From: Marchantia polymorpha subsp. ruderalis | Lineage: Eukaryota; Streptophyta; Marchantiopsida; Marchantiales; Marchantiaceae | Length of the DNA: 64,000 bases | Assembly: GCA_037833965.1 (NCBI GenBank) | Contig: AP031358.1 | Span: forward strand, 6,270,001 to 6,334,000 | Reading direction: 5' to 3' | Part shown: one piece after another, positions 22,519 through 33,300 of the stretch | How positions within the stretch are numbered: the stretch's first letter is position 1 | How the letters are laid out: every line of letters begins with the position of its first letter | The notes under the pieces: generated by a model | What the model was told of the DNA's origin: nothing | Seen by the model: the letters and a program-made list of their open reading frames with translations, nothing else | Databases searched by the model: none | Position numbers and translations under genes: made by a program

Positions 22519-22922
22519 TTTACCCCCGGACCAAGATTTCACTACGCCCTCGGAGTGAAAGAATCTGATCTTCGATGAAATAACTTCAACTTGTCGTGGT
22601 TGACTCGATCGAAGTGACGTCCCCCTAACTCCTTGATGTCATAAGTGAAATTTCCCCACACCTTACTTACTATGAAAGGTCCAAAATACTTAGGAAGAAA
22701 CTTTTTCCTAGCTCTCTTGTATCTAATTGCATCAAAGAGCATCACCCAATCACCTTCCTTGAACGGCTTCAAGTTCTGGTTTCCACTTCGTTTGTCGTGA
22801 TACTTCTTCTGCAATTGTTGAGCCCGCTCCACTCGTACCATGGCTAGTGCTCGAGCTTCCTCCAACTCCATCAATTGTTGTTGGCGAGACTTGATGGCTT
22901 CTGCTCCATTTGATTTCTTCAA
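22519..22922 (-). mobile_element. Partial second Gypsy copy (polypurine tract and integrase C-terminus)
   Basis: Identical by eye to 15523-15926 and directly joined to the 5' LTR, so two Gypsy internal regions once shared this LTR in tandem. It ends at cttcaa (22917-22922), where it joins the X2 gag-like ORF. Only the last ~126 residues of the polyprotein remain. Confidence 0.9.
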
Positions 22923-25376
22923 GTCCCTCAACTCCTGGTCCACTCTAGCTAATAGCTTGCTGGTGTGGACTTTAGTGCGAGTCCGCCTGCGCACTAACTC
23001 GATGTAAGATCCCGGCTGGAGTGGGTCGGCGTATTTATCGACCTTGCGATCCAAGTACCGCAGCAACGGAATCACCTGCTCAGAGAGCGCCGCCGCCGGC
23101 GCTCCAACAATTTCCTCCTCCTCCTCCTCGGTGTCTTCTGCTCCTGACATTTCTTCCGTGGAGCCTCCGTCGTCATCATCCGAGTGGAGAATTTCAGTCG
23201 CCATTGATTGTGTCGGCGACTGCCCCGAGTGGGGCTGCACGTCCTCGACGTGTGCTGCCTGCGAAGGCACGGCTGCAGCCTCGCTGCTCGTCGCCAAAAT
23301 GTCTAAGGCGGAAGGCGAATGTATCCGAGCGGCATCCCCGTCGCTCGCTGGTTGATTGCCTCCCGCATTCTCTCTGTCGCCGTCGTCCGTCGCCGGAGGC
23401 GATCGAGCGGAGGGTGGCTGCGCGGGGTTGGATTGCGCATCGCGCATCGAGATGTCGTCCCGCGGACAGTCACTCCGCTCCTCCGTCTGCTGCTCCCTCG
23501 ATCGGTCCGTGGGGGCTGTGCCCGGCCCGTGCGCAGGCGCATTTGCCGGCGCCTTGTCCGCCGCAGGCGTAGCGCCGCGGACATCTATCGCCGAAGGCGA
23601 CATGGCCGGGGGCCGCACGCCCGATGTTCCTTGGCCTATAGGCCCTACTGCCGAAGGCGCATCTATCGGCGGACTTCCCGCCGATGATGCGGCCTCCGCA
23701 CGCTCTCTGCTCGTGTCCCCTCGGCTCGAAGGCCCTGGCGCCGAAGGCGCGAATTGCGGCGCGTGGTGCGCCGGAGGGTCTGGCCCCGAGGGCCGGTGTC
23801 TCGTAGGCGGTTCTTCCGCCGGCTCCTTCCCCTTCCTACGTTGGAACGGGGGTGATTCTTGCCTGTGCACAGGCGGCACGTGCGGGGGTGTTCTGTGCAC
23901 AGGTGACCTGTGCACAGGCGACCTGTGCATAGGTGAGCGCCTGTGCACAGGCGGACTGCTCCTTCCCACGCGTAAGCGTAGATCCACGTCCACTTGTGTT
24001 CGCCGGTCCGCGGAGGCTCGTCCGTCCGCGGAGGTTCGCCTGTGCGCAAACGGAACCTCTGTCCGCATCGCACGTGGTAACTCCGGAGGCCCTTGGCCCG
24101 TAGGCGGACTCTCTCCCGACGAGATTGCAGCGTGGCCCGTCGCTCCTGCGGTCGTCCGCGCTTCCTCTCGCCTCTCTGGCGACGCACTTCCTATCTCCGT
24201 CGCAATCGTCGCCGTGTCTGCACTGTCAGCTGGTAACACCAGTCTGCGTGCCTTCTGCTTCGGCCGGCTGTATGGCTCGCACAGCGGCCGCGGTCGAATG
24301 GGAGCAGAGGGTTCTTGATGCTGCTCCTCTTCGGACTCTTTCCTCCATCGCCGCTTCCGCGGCACTCGCGCTGCAGGAGTGTGTCGCCCTTCGTCCCTCC
24401 GTCTTGATGGGGTAGAAGTCGGTGACTCCTCTGCGTCAGTATCGACCTCGTTCTCCCGCACATACTTCCCGGGATGGTCGATGGACAATGGCGGAAAATG
24501 TTCAAGCTCTGCCGCTGTCAAACAATTCCGCTGTCGATAAAAATTGATGAGGAAAGGAGAAAGATGGTTTAGAGTTCCCCCCTTCTCCTCAAACGCGTGC
24601 TGTCGCATCACCCTGTGCAGGATGCTCGCCCAGTGAATTGGAGTTCCCTCGATGACGCACTCCACAAAAGAGACCTGCCACAATGTGATGTAGCAGGCGC
24701 GGTGCGGCTGCAGTAATTGCATCAGCGCCGCGGACAAAGTCCGGCGAAATCGATCCTTGTAATCACGGGTCCTGTACCCATTCTTGGTGGACCTCCCGGT
24801 CTTGAACAGTTCCACAAATTGCGCCTCTTCCTGCTTGGTCACCTTGATGCTCTCACTGTCGAAAAGGAGATGCCCTGGCATGCCAGCACATCTTCCCAAC
24901 GCCTGCGCCCAATCTTGGACTGTCCACCGGTCAACATGCGGACGCAATCCGCGCGAGGGTGGTCCCTGTGGCTCTAGCCACTCGCGCACCATATTCGCGC
25001 AGATGTAATTCCATCCCCATAGCAAGAAATCGAGCTTTCTTGCTATTAAGCGCTCCTCGAAAGCGCGCAGCCCGTTCTGCGGCAGGCGAAGTGGCACCAT
25101 CCGCAATCTGCTCGGTCTCGTCATTGCGTTCCTGGGGTTCGCTCGCCCGCTCATTCTACTTCCGCACTGTCCGCGTTTCTTTCTCTCTCGGCAAACTCTA
25201 ATCGCTCTCAATTCCAAATCACGCGCACTCACTTCTCCCTCAATCAACAAGAAATCTCCTGTGCGACGACGACGAGAATGTTCCGCAGCCAGCAGATGGA
25301 TGCGCGCAGCGCGCACAAGAGATTGGAATCGCGAATTCAAGAATGGGACGCTCTCCGCCGCCCGGTCGAAAGTCAT
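22542..25376 (-). CDS. Chimeric ORF: X2 gag-like protein fused to Gypsy integrase C-terminus
   Basis: A 944-codon ORF on the - strand. Residues 1 to about 818 are the X-family gag-like protein (same start, conserved Trp/Arg-rich region, SPVHR repeats, acidic patch). At ELRDLK the frame switches to Gypsy sequence KSNGAEAIKSRQQQ and continues to the natural Gypsy stop, including the KYFGPFIV module. The switch lies in a 6-bp sequence (TTGAAG on the - strand) present in both parents, and the frame is preserved. The fusion would lack the X coiled coil. Whether it is expressed is unknown; the most likely promoter is that of X2. Confidence 0.85.
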   Translation of the reverse strand: MTFDRAAESVPFLNSRFQSLVRAARIHLLAAEHSRRRRTGDFLLIEGEVSARDLELRAIRVCRERKKRGQCGSRMSGRANPRNAMTRPSRLRMVPLRLPQNGLRAFEERLIARKLDFLLWGWNYICANMVREWLEPQGPPSRGLRPHVDRWTVQDWAQALGRCAGMPGHLLFDSESIKVTKQEEAQFVELFKTGRSTKNGYRTRDYKDRFRRTLSAALMQLLQPHRACYITLWQVSFVECVIEGTPIHWASILHRVMRQHAFEEKGGTLNHLSPFLINFYRQRNCLTAAELEHFPPLSIDHPGKYVRENEVDTDAEESPTSTPSRRRDEGRHTPAARVPRKRRWRKESEEEQHQEPSAPIRPRPLCEPYSRPKQKARRLVLPADSADTATIATEIGSASPERREEARTTAGATGHAAISSGESPPTGQGPPELPRAMRTEVPFAHRRTSADGRASADRRTQVDVDLRLRVGRSSPPVHRRSPMHRSPVHRSPVHRTPPHVPPVHRQESPPFQRRKGKEPAEEPPTRHRPSGPDPPAHHAPQFAPSAPGPSSRGDTSRERAEAASSAGSPPIDAPSAVGPIGQGTSGVRPPAMSPSAIDVRGATPAADKAPANAPAHGPGTAPTDRSREQQTEERSDCPRDDISMRDAQSNPAQPPSARSPPATDDGDRENAGGNQPASDGDAARIHSPSALDILATSSEAAAVPSQAAHVEDVQPHSGQSPTQSMATEILHSDDDDGGSTEEMSGAEDTEEEEEEIVGAPAAALSEQVIPLLRYLDRKVDKYADPLQPGSYIELVRRRTRTKVHTSKLLARVDQELRDLKKSNGAEAIKSRQQQLMELEEARALAMVRVERAQQLQKKYHDKRSGNQNLKPFKEGDWVMLFDAIRYKRARKKFLPKYFGPFIVSKVWGNFTYDIKELGGRHFDRVNHDKLKLFHRRSDSFTPRA

Positions 25377-26611
25377 GGTCGTCTCTTGGTCGTGAAGAAC
25401 GTCTCACTTGATGGCCGCGCCGGCTGTACGCTGGATTGGTCTTCGCTCTCACGCGCGGCTTCACGCTCCGCCGTCGTCGATTAAACTCTCACGCTCGAAT
25501 TGGCGGATTTGAAATCCGCGAGCGTGTCACCCTGCGGACATGGGGGCGTAGCGCCGAAGGCGAGTTTTCCGCCTTGCGCGGTACACTTGTTCGTACCGCC
25601 CTTCGGCCAATCTCCTTCTGCCTTGACGCGTGCGTCCGCATGTCGGACAAAAATTCAACTCCTGCCTGTGCGCAGGCAGGGGCCTCGGCGGATCCTCCGC
25701 CGGTGCGGAACTCCATCCTCCTGCGCACAGGCGTTCGCCTGTGCGCCGGCGAATTTTGTCCGCGGCGCTGCGCTGGCGCGGAAGGCGTTGACCGTGGTCA
25801 GCTCTCTCCGTCCAGTCTGTCCGTTCCTTGTCTCTCCGTTGGCGCTTCCGCCGCCGCAACTCCGTCCGTCCAAGAGCGCATCCACCCGTGCCGTCCGCAC
25901 GGTCCGTACCGATGGGATTACTCTGGCGGCCGTACGTGGCGCCGCGCTGGCGCGGAAGGCGCCGTACACTTTCTACCTCACAAGGCGCATTTCTAGGGCC
26001 CAAGGCGGATTTTCCGCCGACGCCGAAGTGCCTGTGCACAGGCGTTCGCCTGTGCGTAGGCGGACTTCGCGCCTTCCCTAACCCTACTTCGCCTGTGCAC
26101 AGGCGAACGCCTTCGTCCGTGCATAGGACAAAACTTGAATCCCCCTTCCGCGTAGGCGGAATTCGCGCCGGTGGCGAAATCCTTCCGCCGTAGGCGACCG
26201 CCTCCGTTTCTTCCAGTAGCGATAACTCCCTAGGTCCTTGTCCGTTCCAAGCGTTCTTGGGCTCGTTAGAATCAGCGCGTCGAGCTCTTTCCAACGGGAC
26301 CCTAACTTGGTCAAGGCGCTTGAGGGTTTACCTAATTACGGGGGTTTCCCTACAGCCGCGGACGCAACCTCCGAAGGCGGGTTTTGCGCCTTGCGCCGTA
26401 GAGATCTTAACTGCGGAGCTCGCAGGGAGGGTGGTGCCTGTGCTTGGTGCGGCACCCCAAATCCCAGATTCTACAAGATCCCTCGAGAATCCCCGCGATC
26501 TTCCGGATTCACTCTGTTTTGATGTACCGAAGGCTATTTACAATGCTTCCATGGTACAGTTTTCCAAAAATGTTTTAATTTCCTCAAAATTGCCAAAAGT
26601 GGGGTACCACA
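25377..26611 (-). repeat. Leader of X2, palindrome-rich
   Basis: Homologous to the X1 leader 10497-11743 and the X3 leader 41213-42458, with the same GTGCAC-centred palindromes and some small differences (for example, changes around 25900-25950). Open frames on the + strand here are compositional shadows. Confidence 0.85.
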
Positions 26612-26616
26612 GCAAC
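26612..26616. repeat. Target-site duplication gcaac, right of X2
   Basis: Pairs with 14470-14474; the X1 ORF sequence resumes directly after it. Confidence 0.95.
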
Positions 26617-27038
26617 GTGCTGAAGCCGAATCGCAATTAGTGACGATTGAAGAGGATCGCAGGAAGGAGGCGGATCGCACGAAGGTGGAGACGGCGAGGC
26701 GAGTCGCCCACTGTCTCAAGGGCTACGCCCACTGGGAAGTAAAGGCGCAGGAGAAACTCACACTGCGTGAGTTTGAATTGCGCGCAGCCGGGTTGTTGTC
26801 AGGCGACAGTAGGAGTCGGCGGAAGGTAGCGAAGAAGCTCGAGGCCTTTCTGTCGAAGGCACAGGATACCATGTCCGCCCTCGAGGGGGAGGTGTCCGCG
26901 GCGTTGCAGCGGTTGGGACTGCGTAGTCGAGCGGAAGAGTGGCAGGGTAGGGAGTTAGTGCGCGGCAGTCGGCCGCGCAGGAGACGTAGTACAGGTTCCG
27001 CGGAGTGTAGTGTAGCGTGGTTCCGTGCAGGCGTGTAG
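26617..27038 (+). pseudogene. Gag-like ORF of X1, 3' part
   Basis: Continues the X1 frame after the X2 insertion and matches the last ~140 residues of the X3 protein. It is a charged alpha-helical segment (VTIEEDRRKEADRTK, AHWEVKAQEKL) with an Arg-rich end, terminating at the same TAG. It has no start of its own in register with a known initiation context, so it is a stranded fragment. Confidence 0.85.
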
Positions 27039-27074
27039 CGTAGTACAGTGTAGTGCTAGGTAGGACTTAGAAGG

Positions 27075-27083
27075 TATAAAATA
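27075..27083 (+). promoter_or_regulatory. TATA-like box in the X1 tail
   Basis: TATAAAATA lies 36 bp after the ORF stop, followed by a C/T-rich stretch. The position at the 3' end recalls the U3 promoter of an LTR. It could drive transcription outward toward the Roco gene. Function is inferred only. Confidence 0.45.
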
Positions 27084-27830
27084 GTTCCAGGCGTTTTGCC
27101 TGGGGTTCTTTCCCATCAGAAGTATAGATCAGGAACCCATTTCCTTTGCGTGTTTGTGTCCTTGAGTTCTGTCACCACGCACGAGGAGTTACAACTTAGC
27201 GTTCCGCATTTTGTAGCTGAAGGCCTTCGGCCGAATGTTCAGAGCTAGTACAGTGGTTAGAGACTTGAGTAGTTCGGATCTGCACCTGCGGGTGACTGCC
27301 GATGCTCAGAGCCAGTGACTAGTTAGATACTTGAACAGTTTCGCCCCTACACCTTCGAGTGTTTCTTTCTGATTGTACTCCCTTGGGATTTTTCCCCTGA
27401 ATGCCAAAGTGAAGTTTTGCTACTTCGTGTAAGCCTTGGTTGTAAATTCAGGTTACGCTGCAGCAGGTGCCTTGAGGGTAACCCCTGTAGTATTTCTGGG
27501 AATGACAAGTGCCTGAGAATTCAAACTCTTCAATAGACTGTTGTTGTGTTACTGGAATGTTTCTCAGTGAGTCCTTCAGTGCGGACCTGTGTTCTCTGCG
27601 CGTTTTGTGAGTTGAGAGTGTTGTTCACCGCGTATGAGTGACTTCGATCCGAAGTAGGCAGTCCAAACCGGGTTTCCTACACTAGCAGCAAGCTAGTGGA
27701 AGTGTTGTAAAAGCCGGAGTTGGAAGTCACTACCCGCAGCTTCGCCGAGTGTGCTCGCGAGAGACTTTCCCCCCTGAAATCTTGAGTAGAGGTCCTAACG
27801 GATCTCTGGGTTGTGTTTCTGTAGTTTCAG

Positions 27831-27854
27831 GTGTGTGTGTGTGTGTGTGTGTGT
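27831..27854 (+). repeat. GT microsatellite in the X1 tail
   Basis: 24 bases of GT; the equivalent in X3 (46355-46376) is 22 bases. Confidence 0.9.
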
Positions 27855-28052
27855 TACGCTGCACTGTGCGACCTCCGAGTGCGCTCCGAGTGGACACTTG
27901 CAGTATTTCTGGGAGTGACAGTTGCCTGAGAATTCAAACTCCTCAATAGTCTGTTAAAACGTGACACTTTGTACCCTGTGTGTTCCTCTGTCCCTGTGGG
28001 TTCGACCTTTCTACCACTATATTGCAGTTTTAGCCTTTAGTGGGTTATTACA

Positions 28053-28732
28053 ACTTCCATGTGAGGGTGAGCTCGAGCCCGATCGGAGTTAATATATATC
28101 AAATATTTGAGTTTCCATGTAAGTTTGTCTAATTCTTTAGACTTTGAACGAGATCTTCATCTGAAGTCATGATTCATTGTTATCTTTCCACAACGCAGAG
28201 TACTTCACATCTGAGTTATCTGCGCTTCCATGCTTTCCATGAAATTCGGAGTACACATCTCACTATCTTTGCTACGAACTCTTTTGTATTGCAGATTCAC
28301 CGGCAGAGCTGTAATCTTGTACACTCAGTTTGGTCACTAGTGCACATCGAACACCTCTCTACTCTCTCAGTTCGAATTCGCAAAAGGTTTGCGTTTATAT
28401 GAAGTCCCCTTTGCACAAGCTTTATGATTTACTTTGGAACCAGAATCCTGGTTCTCTGCATTCATTTTGATTCACAACGCTTGTAGTGCCTTTGAGCAGC
28501 TCCTACTTCCACTTTTTACAATCTTCCAGAGTTCGTGGTGATTGCCATGATCTCATTCTGTGAAGAGCATTGAGTAATCTTTCTGTTGTTCCTCATGCAG
28601 AGTGCAAGAAGTCTTAAGTTTTCTTTGGGTGAGCTGGTCCTGCGGATCGAGGAGGGGGCCTCCTGTAGTCCCGGTCACGCATGTAAAGCAGCAAACGGTT
28701 CTTCCTCTGTGAGAGAGAGAGCGGAGGAGAGA
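28053..28732 (+). promoter_or_regulatory. 5' flank of Roco gene 1
   Basis: About 680 bp between X1 and the likely ATG. A strong splice-acceptor-like sequence (pyrimidine-rich stretch then catgcag) ends at 28600, so a 5' untranslated intron and exon may exist. The matching 55180-55200 region is the same in copy B. The 11-bp length difference downstream of it, before the ATG, argues that this leader is untranslated. No clear TATA box is identified. Confidence 0.4.
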
Positions 28733-30323
28733 ATGGAAAGTGCAGGTGCGTCCATCGTCAGGGATGCTGCTGAACTTGCGACAGGGGGGATGGACTCCGC
28801 AGACGAAGAACTGGAGCTTCCTTCCGCTGTTCAGGACCTTATACGGAAGCTGGATAACAAAACCGAGCCTTTACGGTGGCTTCCCACATTAGCCTATCCA
28901 CAATTTCAGGATTTTTTTCCGCAGCGTGCATTGCTTTCGACTATCACAGGGTGGCAAAGCCAAGTTCGCCTTCGAGTGCTGGAGGCAATCGGCAGGTGCA
29001 ACACCCTTCAATATCTGGATGTTCAGGATATTTTTAGCGGAGATATTTCGAGGCTAACGGCTAACGAGTGGGAGGTACTTCTGAGAGGTTTTAGCTGTAG
29101 CACCCATCTACGAGTGATAAGAGTTGAAAGATTGACATGGACCTCTCTTGCGGAAGTGGAGAGCTTGTGTTTACAGCTGGGGGGAATTCTGAGAACCTCT
29201 AGTGTAACAGATATGAGAATTGGCGATTGCAGATTGAGTGATAGATGTTTCTTGAATCTCGCATCAAGACTGGGAGGAAATTACCAGTCTAAACTCAAGA
29301 CTTTAGAACTATGTAATGCATGGAAGGACTCGAGTGCGATGAAGCATATGGCTGACATGATCAAGAGTGCTACTCGATTAGAAACTTTGGAAATAGGGGG
29401 TTCGTGGGAGCGCATGTACGACATGGATGAGGAGGCCGCTAGAATCCTGTCGCAGGCTTTAATCCAGAGCTCATCCTTGAGAAAATTGGTTCTAAGGGAG
29501 GTGAAGGGCGAAGCGTCGGCCTTCTTGCTGAAGGCCTTCAGCAAGAAGGCATTGGATGGAGATGGCGGCAATCAAGCTATTCAATGTCTTCATCTAATTT
29601 CTGTGTTTGGACTCGGAGACTCTTTACGAGAACTTCTGAGCTCCAACTCATACTTGGAGGAAGTGACGTTGGCAGCCATCGACATGCGTCCCGAAGAATG
29701 GAGCCGACTGGGCCAAGCCATACGCGAGAATGCTACAGCAAAATCTATTCGCGTAACCCATTTCATGCGTCAGAAAGATGACTTGAAGGGAGTAGAAGAG
29801 CTTGTGTGTGCTGCTAGCTCAGATGATAAGGACCCCAAAGTGGAGCTGATTATCACATTTTACGATTACGATGCATTGATCTCAGCACTCAACTTTGTGG
29901 GTGAGGTATTGCGCGGAGAAATCAGATCTCTAGAATCTTTGATTCTATATTTCAATTGTTCTTGCCCTCCAGGCAGCAACGAAAATAGAATGCCAAGTAT
30001 CGTCCCAATGGATGAAAATCTTAGAGACACTACAGTCCTGAAGAGACTGAAATTATTTTTCAAAAAGAAAGATACTTTGAAGGGAGTATGGAAGTACCTG
30101 CTTGTGTGCTTGCGAAATAACACAAGTCTCACTCAATTGGATTTGTCTGACTCTGAACTCGATGACGAGGCGTTCAGAGACCTGATGGGGCTACTTCAAA
30201 AGAACTTGACTCTCCGGGCGATAGAAGTCTCAGGAACCTCATGGCAAACGGACGGAAAGGCGGCGCTGATTCAACAGGCCCTCGAGCAAAACCGGAAGCG
30301 GGCAGAATACATGGCCGTGTTCC
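28053..30323 (+). repeat. Segmental duplication, copy A, right part
   Basis: Resumes homology with copy B (54642-56922) immediately after X1. It includes the gene-1 upstream region and the LRR exon to tgttcc at 30323, after which the two copies diverge. One notable difference is an 11-bp insertion in copy B near 55268, upstream of the ATG. Confidence 0.9.
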
Positions 30324-33300
30324 GAGAAGCCAGATTAGCGTTTCGAGATGCAAAAGCTGGTCGACTCTTTTTATGCGGCTCTCCTCTAGCAGGTGAGGTC
30401 CTCTGTCACCTCTCATTTATTTTCTCATGCATAAAGAACTAGCCATCTAAGGTTTTATTTCTAAAATTCTCTTCTCTTTAATTTTAGATTTTGATGTGAG
30501 ATTTGAAAATTTCTAATACTATTTATTAACACACTTTGATCATAGAATATGGTTTCAAGTATTTTGTAAAAATAAATCAATTAACAAGTTTTCAATGTTC
30601 CATTTGTGATATCTATGTTAAATTTATCAGGCAAGACTCAATTGCGTCAAACCCTGATGAGGATAGTTCAAGTCAAGTTGAAAGACAAAGTGGCGAGGTT
30701 GTTCAGAACTACAGGAATTGAAGTGGAGTTTTTACAAAACAATGAGAAGAGGCAAATCTCAATTTGGGATCTTGCGGGACAAGAGATTTTTCGTACTCTT
30801 CAAAATGTGCTTTTCCCTCCAACTAGCAGTTTTTGTGTTTTTCTCTTTGTGTATAGTACTTTCTGTGACAAAACATCTTCGATTAAACCAGCATCTTGTC
30901 TTCAGATAGAGTTGGAGGAATGGTTGAGTTTCATCACATCCTGCACGAGGGTCACGGGAGATAATCTTCCACAAGTTCTTGTTGTGATTTCACACAAGGA
31001 TAAAATGCAATCCATTCCTTTGACGTGGGCTCAACCAATAGTGGAAAATCTGTCAAAACAATTTGCAAATTTTGTGGATGTCCATCCTATTCAAGAGCGT
31101 TTTCATATAAATGCTCGAAAGAAGAAGCAAGTTGTTCCTCTCAAAAATCACATTTTTCAAATATTTGAAAAGTTGTTGAGTGAAAGGTCCCCACAGGTTC
31201 CTAAATTGTGTTTTCAACTCTCCTCTGACTTGGTTACAAACACCAAGAATCACTCAAGTTGTCCTCTTTGGACATCTCAACAATTTCATGAATTCTGTAC
31301 CCCTAGGTTGAGAAAACTCATTCCATCTTCTCCTCCTCTCTTCGTTGAGAGAATAATTAGTTCCATCAAATCCTATTTGAATGACGTTGGATCTATAGTT
31401 CATATTCCCAATCTTGATTATATCATCGTCAATCCAAATTGGCTCACGAATACATTATTGGGTGAGCTGATAGCTTTTGGTCAAAATTTTCAAGCTCAAG
31501 ATTCTGAGTCTTCTGATAGATGGAGCTCATACACAAGCAAGGACGGATTTGTGAGTGAGAGTGTCTTTGCTCGGTTGATAGAAGAGTTTCTAGAAAAGCA
31601 ACCACATGGACAGAGAAGTGTGGACAGAGAGGTGCTTGAAAACATCCTTATCAATTTGGATTTGTGTTTCAAGCTCGAAGATACTTCTCTGTATTTTATT
31701 CCCTCCTTCATACCTGAGCATGCAAGCATGGAAGAAGAGTCGGCCGTACAGTCGATGGCTTGGAAAACTTGGAATGAGACTTCAGAGTTTGCGGGCATGC
31801 GGATTCAATGCCAAGATGCAAGAACAATGTCACTGACCACAGCTTTTTTTCCATGCTTTCAGGTGATTTCATACATATTGTGAGAAAAGTAAATTCGTCA
31901 AGTTCTGATTGTATCTTGTGCACTATGAATGGAATGTTGCCTTTTCATATGTTAATTTCAATTTTTTGAATTTGAATCTCAATATTAACCAAATTTGATA
32001 TCATTGTAGATGTTCATGAGACGCAAGTTGATATCGGAGATGGGTTTTTCCAAGGAAACTGTGACCTGCTCTCGATATTCTCTGCATCTTTTCCTTGACG
32101 GGCATGAAATTTATGTGGAGCAAGACAAGTCGCACAAATACGTGGATGTTCTAATGTTATGCTCGAGTCATCAGCCAAGGGAGAGGGCTACTAAATATGT
32201 GACGAAGCATATCGTCCAGGAGTTGACATCATTTTGCGCATCATCAAAAGGTTGTCCCGGGGTGGCGTTAGTGTTGGGTGTGATCCAAACACATTGCGTG
32301 GAGATGTTGATTCCAAGTAATCTCAGAGGAGCCATTCTCATCGAGGAGCTGAAATCGGACTTCATTCGTAGCATCAATGACAAACTTGGAGAAATATCAT
32401 TAATCATGTTGCACCTCAACATGTTGGAGAAGGAAGAGTTATTGGACTATGAGCACTGTTGGCCCTCGATTGGAAGAGACATAGGCAGAAGATCCGAACG
32501 AGCTAGAGATTTGTTGTGGGAGAGTGATGTGGAAGCAGTTGTGGATGAGATTCTACAGAATAGAATCCAACAATTAGAGTCATTGCAGGAAGGTCTAATT
32601 ACAGTGGATTATGATTTGGCTGAGTGTTATTTTGAAGGTGAAAACATGATTAGCTGCTCCAATGCCCCCCAAATGAAAGACCTCGAACCACTTTCATCCA
32701 GGTGCTTGAGTCGGTCCAGCACAAGTGAGGAGAATCGTTCGACCCAACTCATACTCGATCGACTTAACTTTGAGTATGAGCCGCTAAAAGGAGAGGTTCA
32801 GGGTTTGCATAGAAAGGTTGATAATATAGATGAGAGGTTGAGTAAAGTGCATAGCATCCTGCAAAGAGTGGACATGAAAATACAACACATACTCTCTGTG
32901 CATCAAGAACTGCACTCAATGTTAAGTCCCTTCATGTCTAAGGTGGAGAGGATCATTGGCTATTCTCAAGCGTTTCAGCGGGGGGAAGTACCCGGACGAC
33001 CTTACGTTACAGATGATGTTGGAGTTTTCTATAGGTTGAATGCAAAATTGCATGTCGGGACAACTGTTAGATTACACTGTATGTGTGAGTCGGTGACTGG
33101 GTTTCACCCCGTCAGTGATCAAGAAGGGTTGAGGTTACGATTGGATTCGGAGAATGTGGAGTGAATTCAGAAAACTATTGAAATTTCATACAAAGTCATA
33201 TATTATGGTGCAAAGGCTGCACTGCCTAAGTTCTTGAGCTGGGGCGCAGGGATTCCGGCCTGGGAAGATTTGGAATCGGATATTGTTAAACTGGTTGGTA

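Larger units (their letters stand above)
14475..26611 (-). mobile_element. Mobile element X2, inverted copy nested in X1
   Basis: Reading on the - strand, X2 starts TGTGGTACCCCAC at 26611 and ends TTATTACA at 14475, flanked by gcaac on both sides. It keeps the leader and most of the gag-like ORF (26611 to 22923) and the last 187 bp of the tail (14661 to 14475). The middle is replaced by a complete Gypsy element (14662-22518) plus a partial second Gypsy copy (22519-22922). X2 therefore lost the 3' end of its ORF and most of its tail. Both termini remain intact. Confidence 0.85.
10497..28052 (+). mobile_element. Mobile element X1 (LTR-less, gag-like ORF), with nested insertions
   Basis: X1 begins TGTGGTACCCCAC and ends GGGTTATTACA, flanked by the 5-bp duplication acttc. 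After removing the nested X2 and its target duplication it is about 5.4 kb, close to the 5,362 bp of intact X3. It consists of a GC-rich palindromic leader (10497-11743), a long gag-like ORF (11744-14474, continued at 26617-27038) and a tail with a TATA-like box (27039-28052). The two ends are not direct repeats of each other, so it has no LTRs. The first 20 bases of each end match at 14 positions when one is reverse-complemented, giving a weak terminal inverted repeat. No polymerase, integrase or transposase is visible, so movement probably depended on another element. Confidence 0.85.
27039..28052 (+). other. Tail region of X1
   Basis: About 1 kb of non-coding tail. It contains a TATA-like box (27075-27083), two 54-bp imperfect direct repeats (27489-27542 and 27902-27955) and a (GT)12 run (27831-27854), and ends TTATTACA. 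It is nearly identical to the X3 tail 45564-46574. It is not repeated at the element's 5' end, so it is not an LTR in the present structure. Confidence 0.75.

Noticed and set aside
29281..29571. Antisense frames inside the Roco LRR exons
   Set aside because: Shadows of the well-supported sense exon, present in both copies only because the exon is duplicated.
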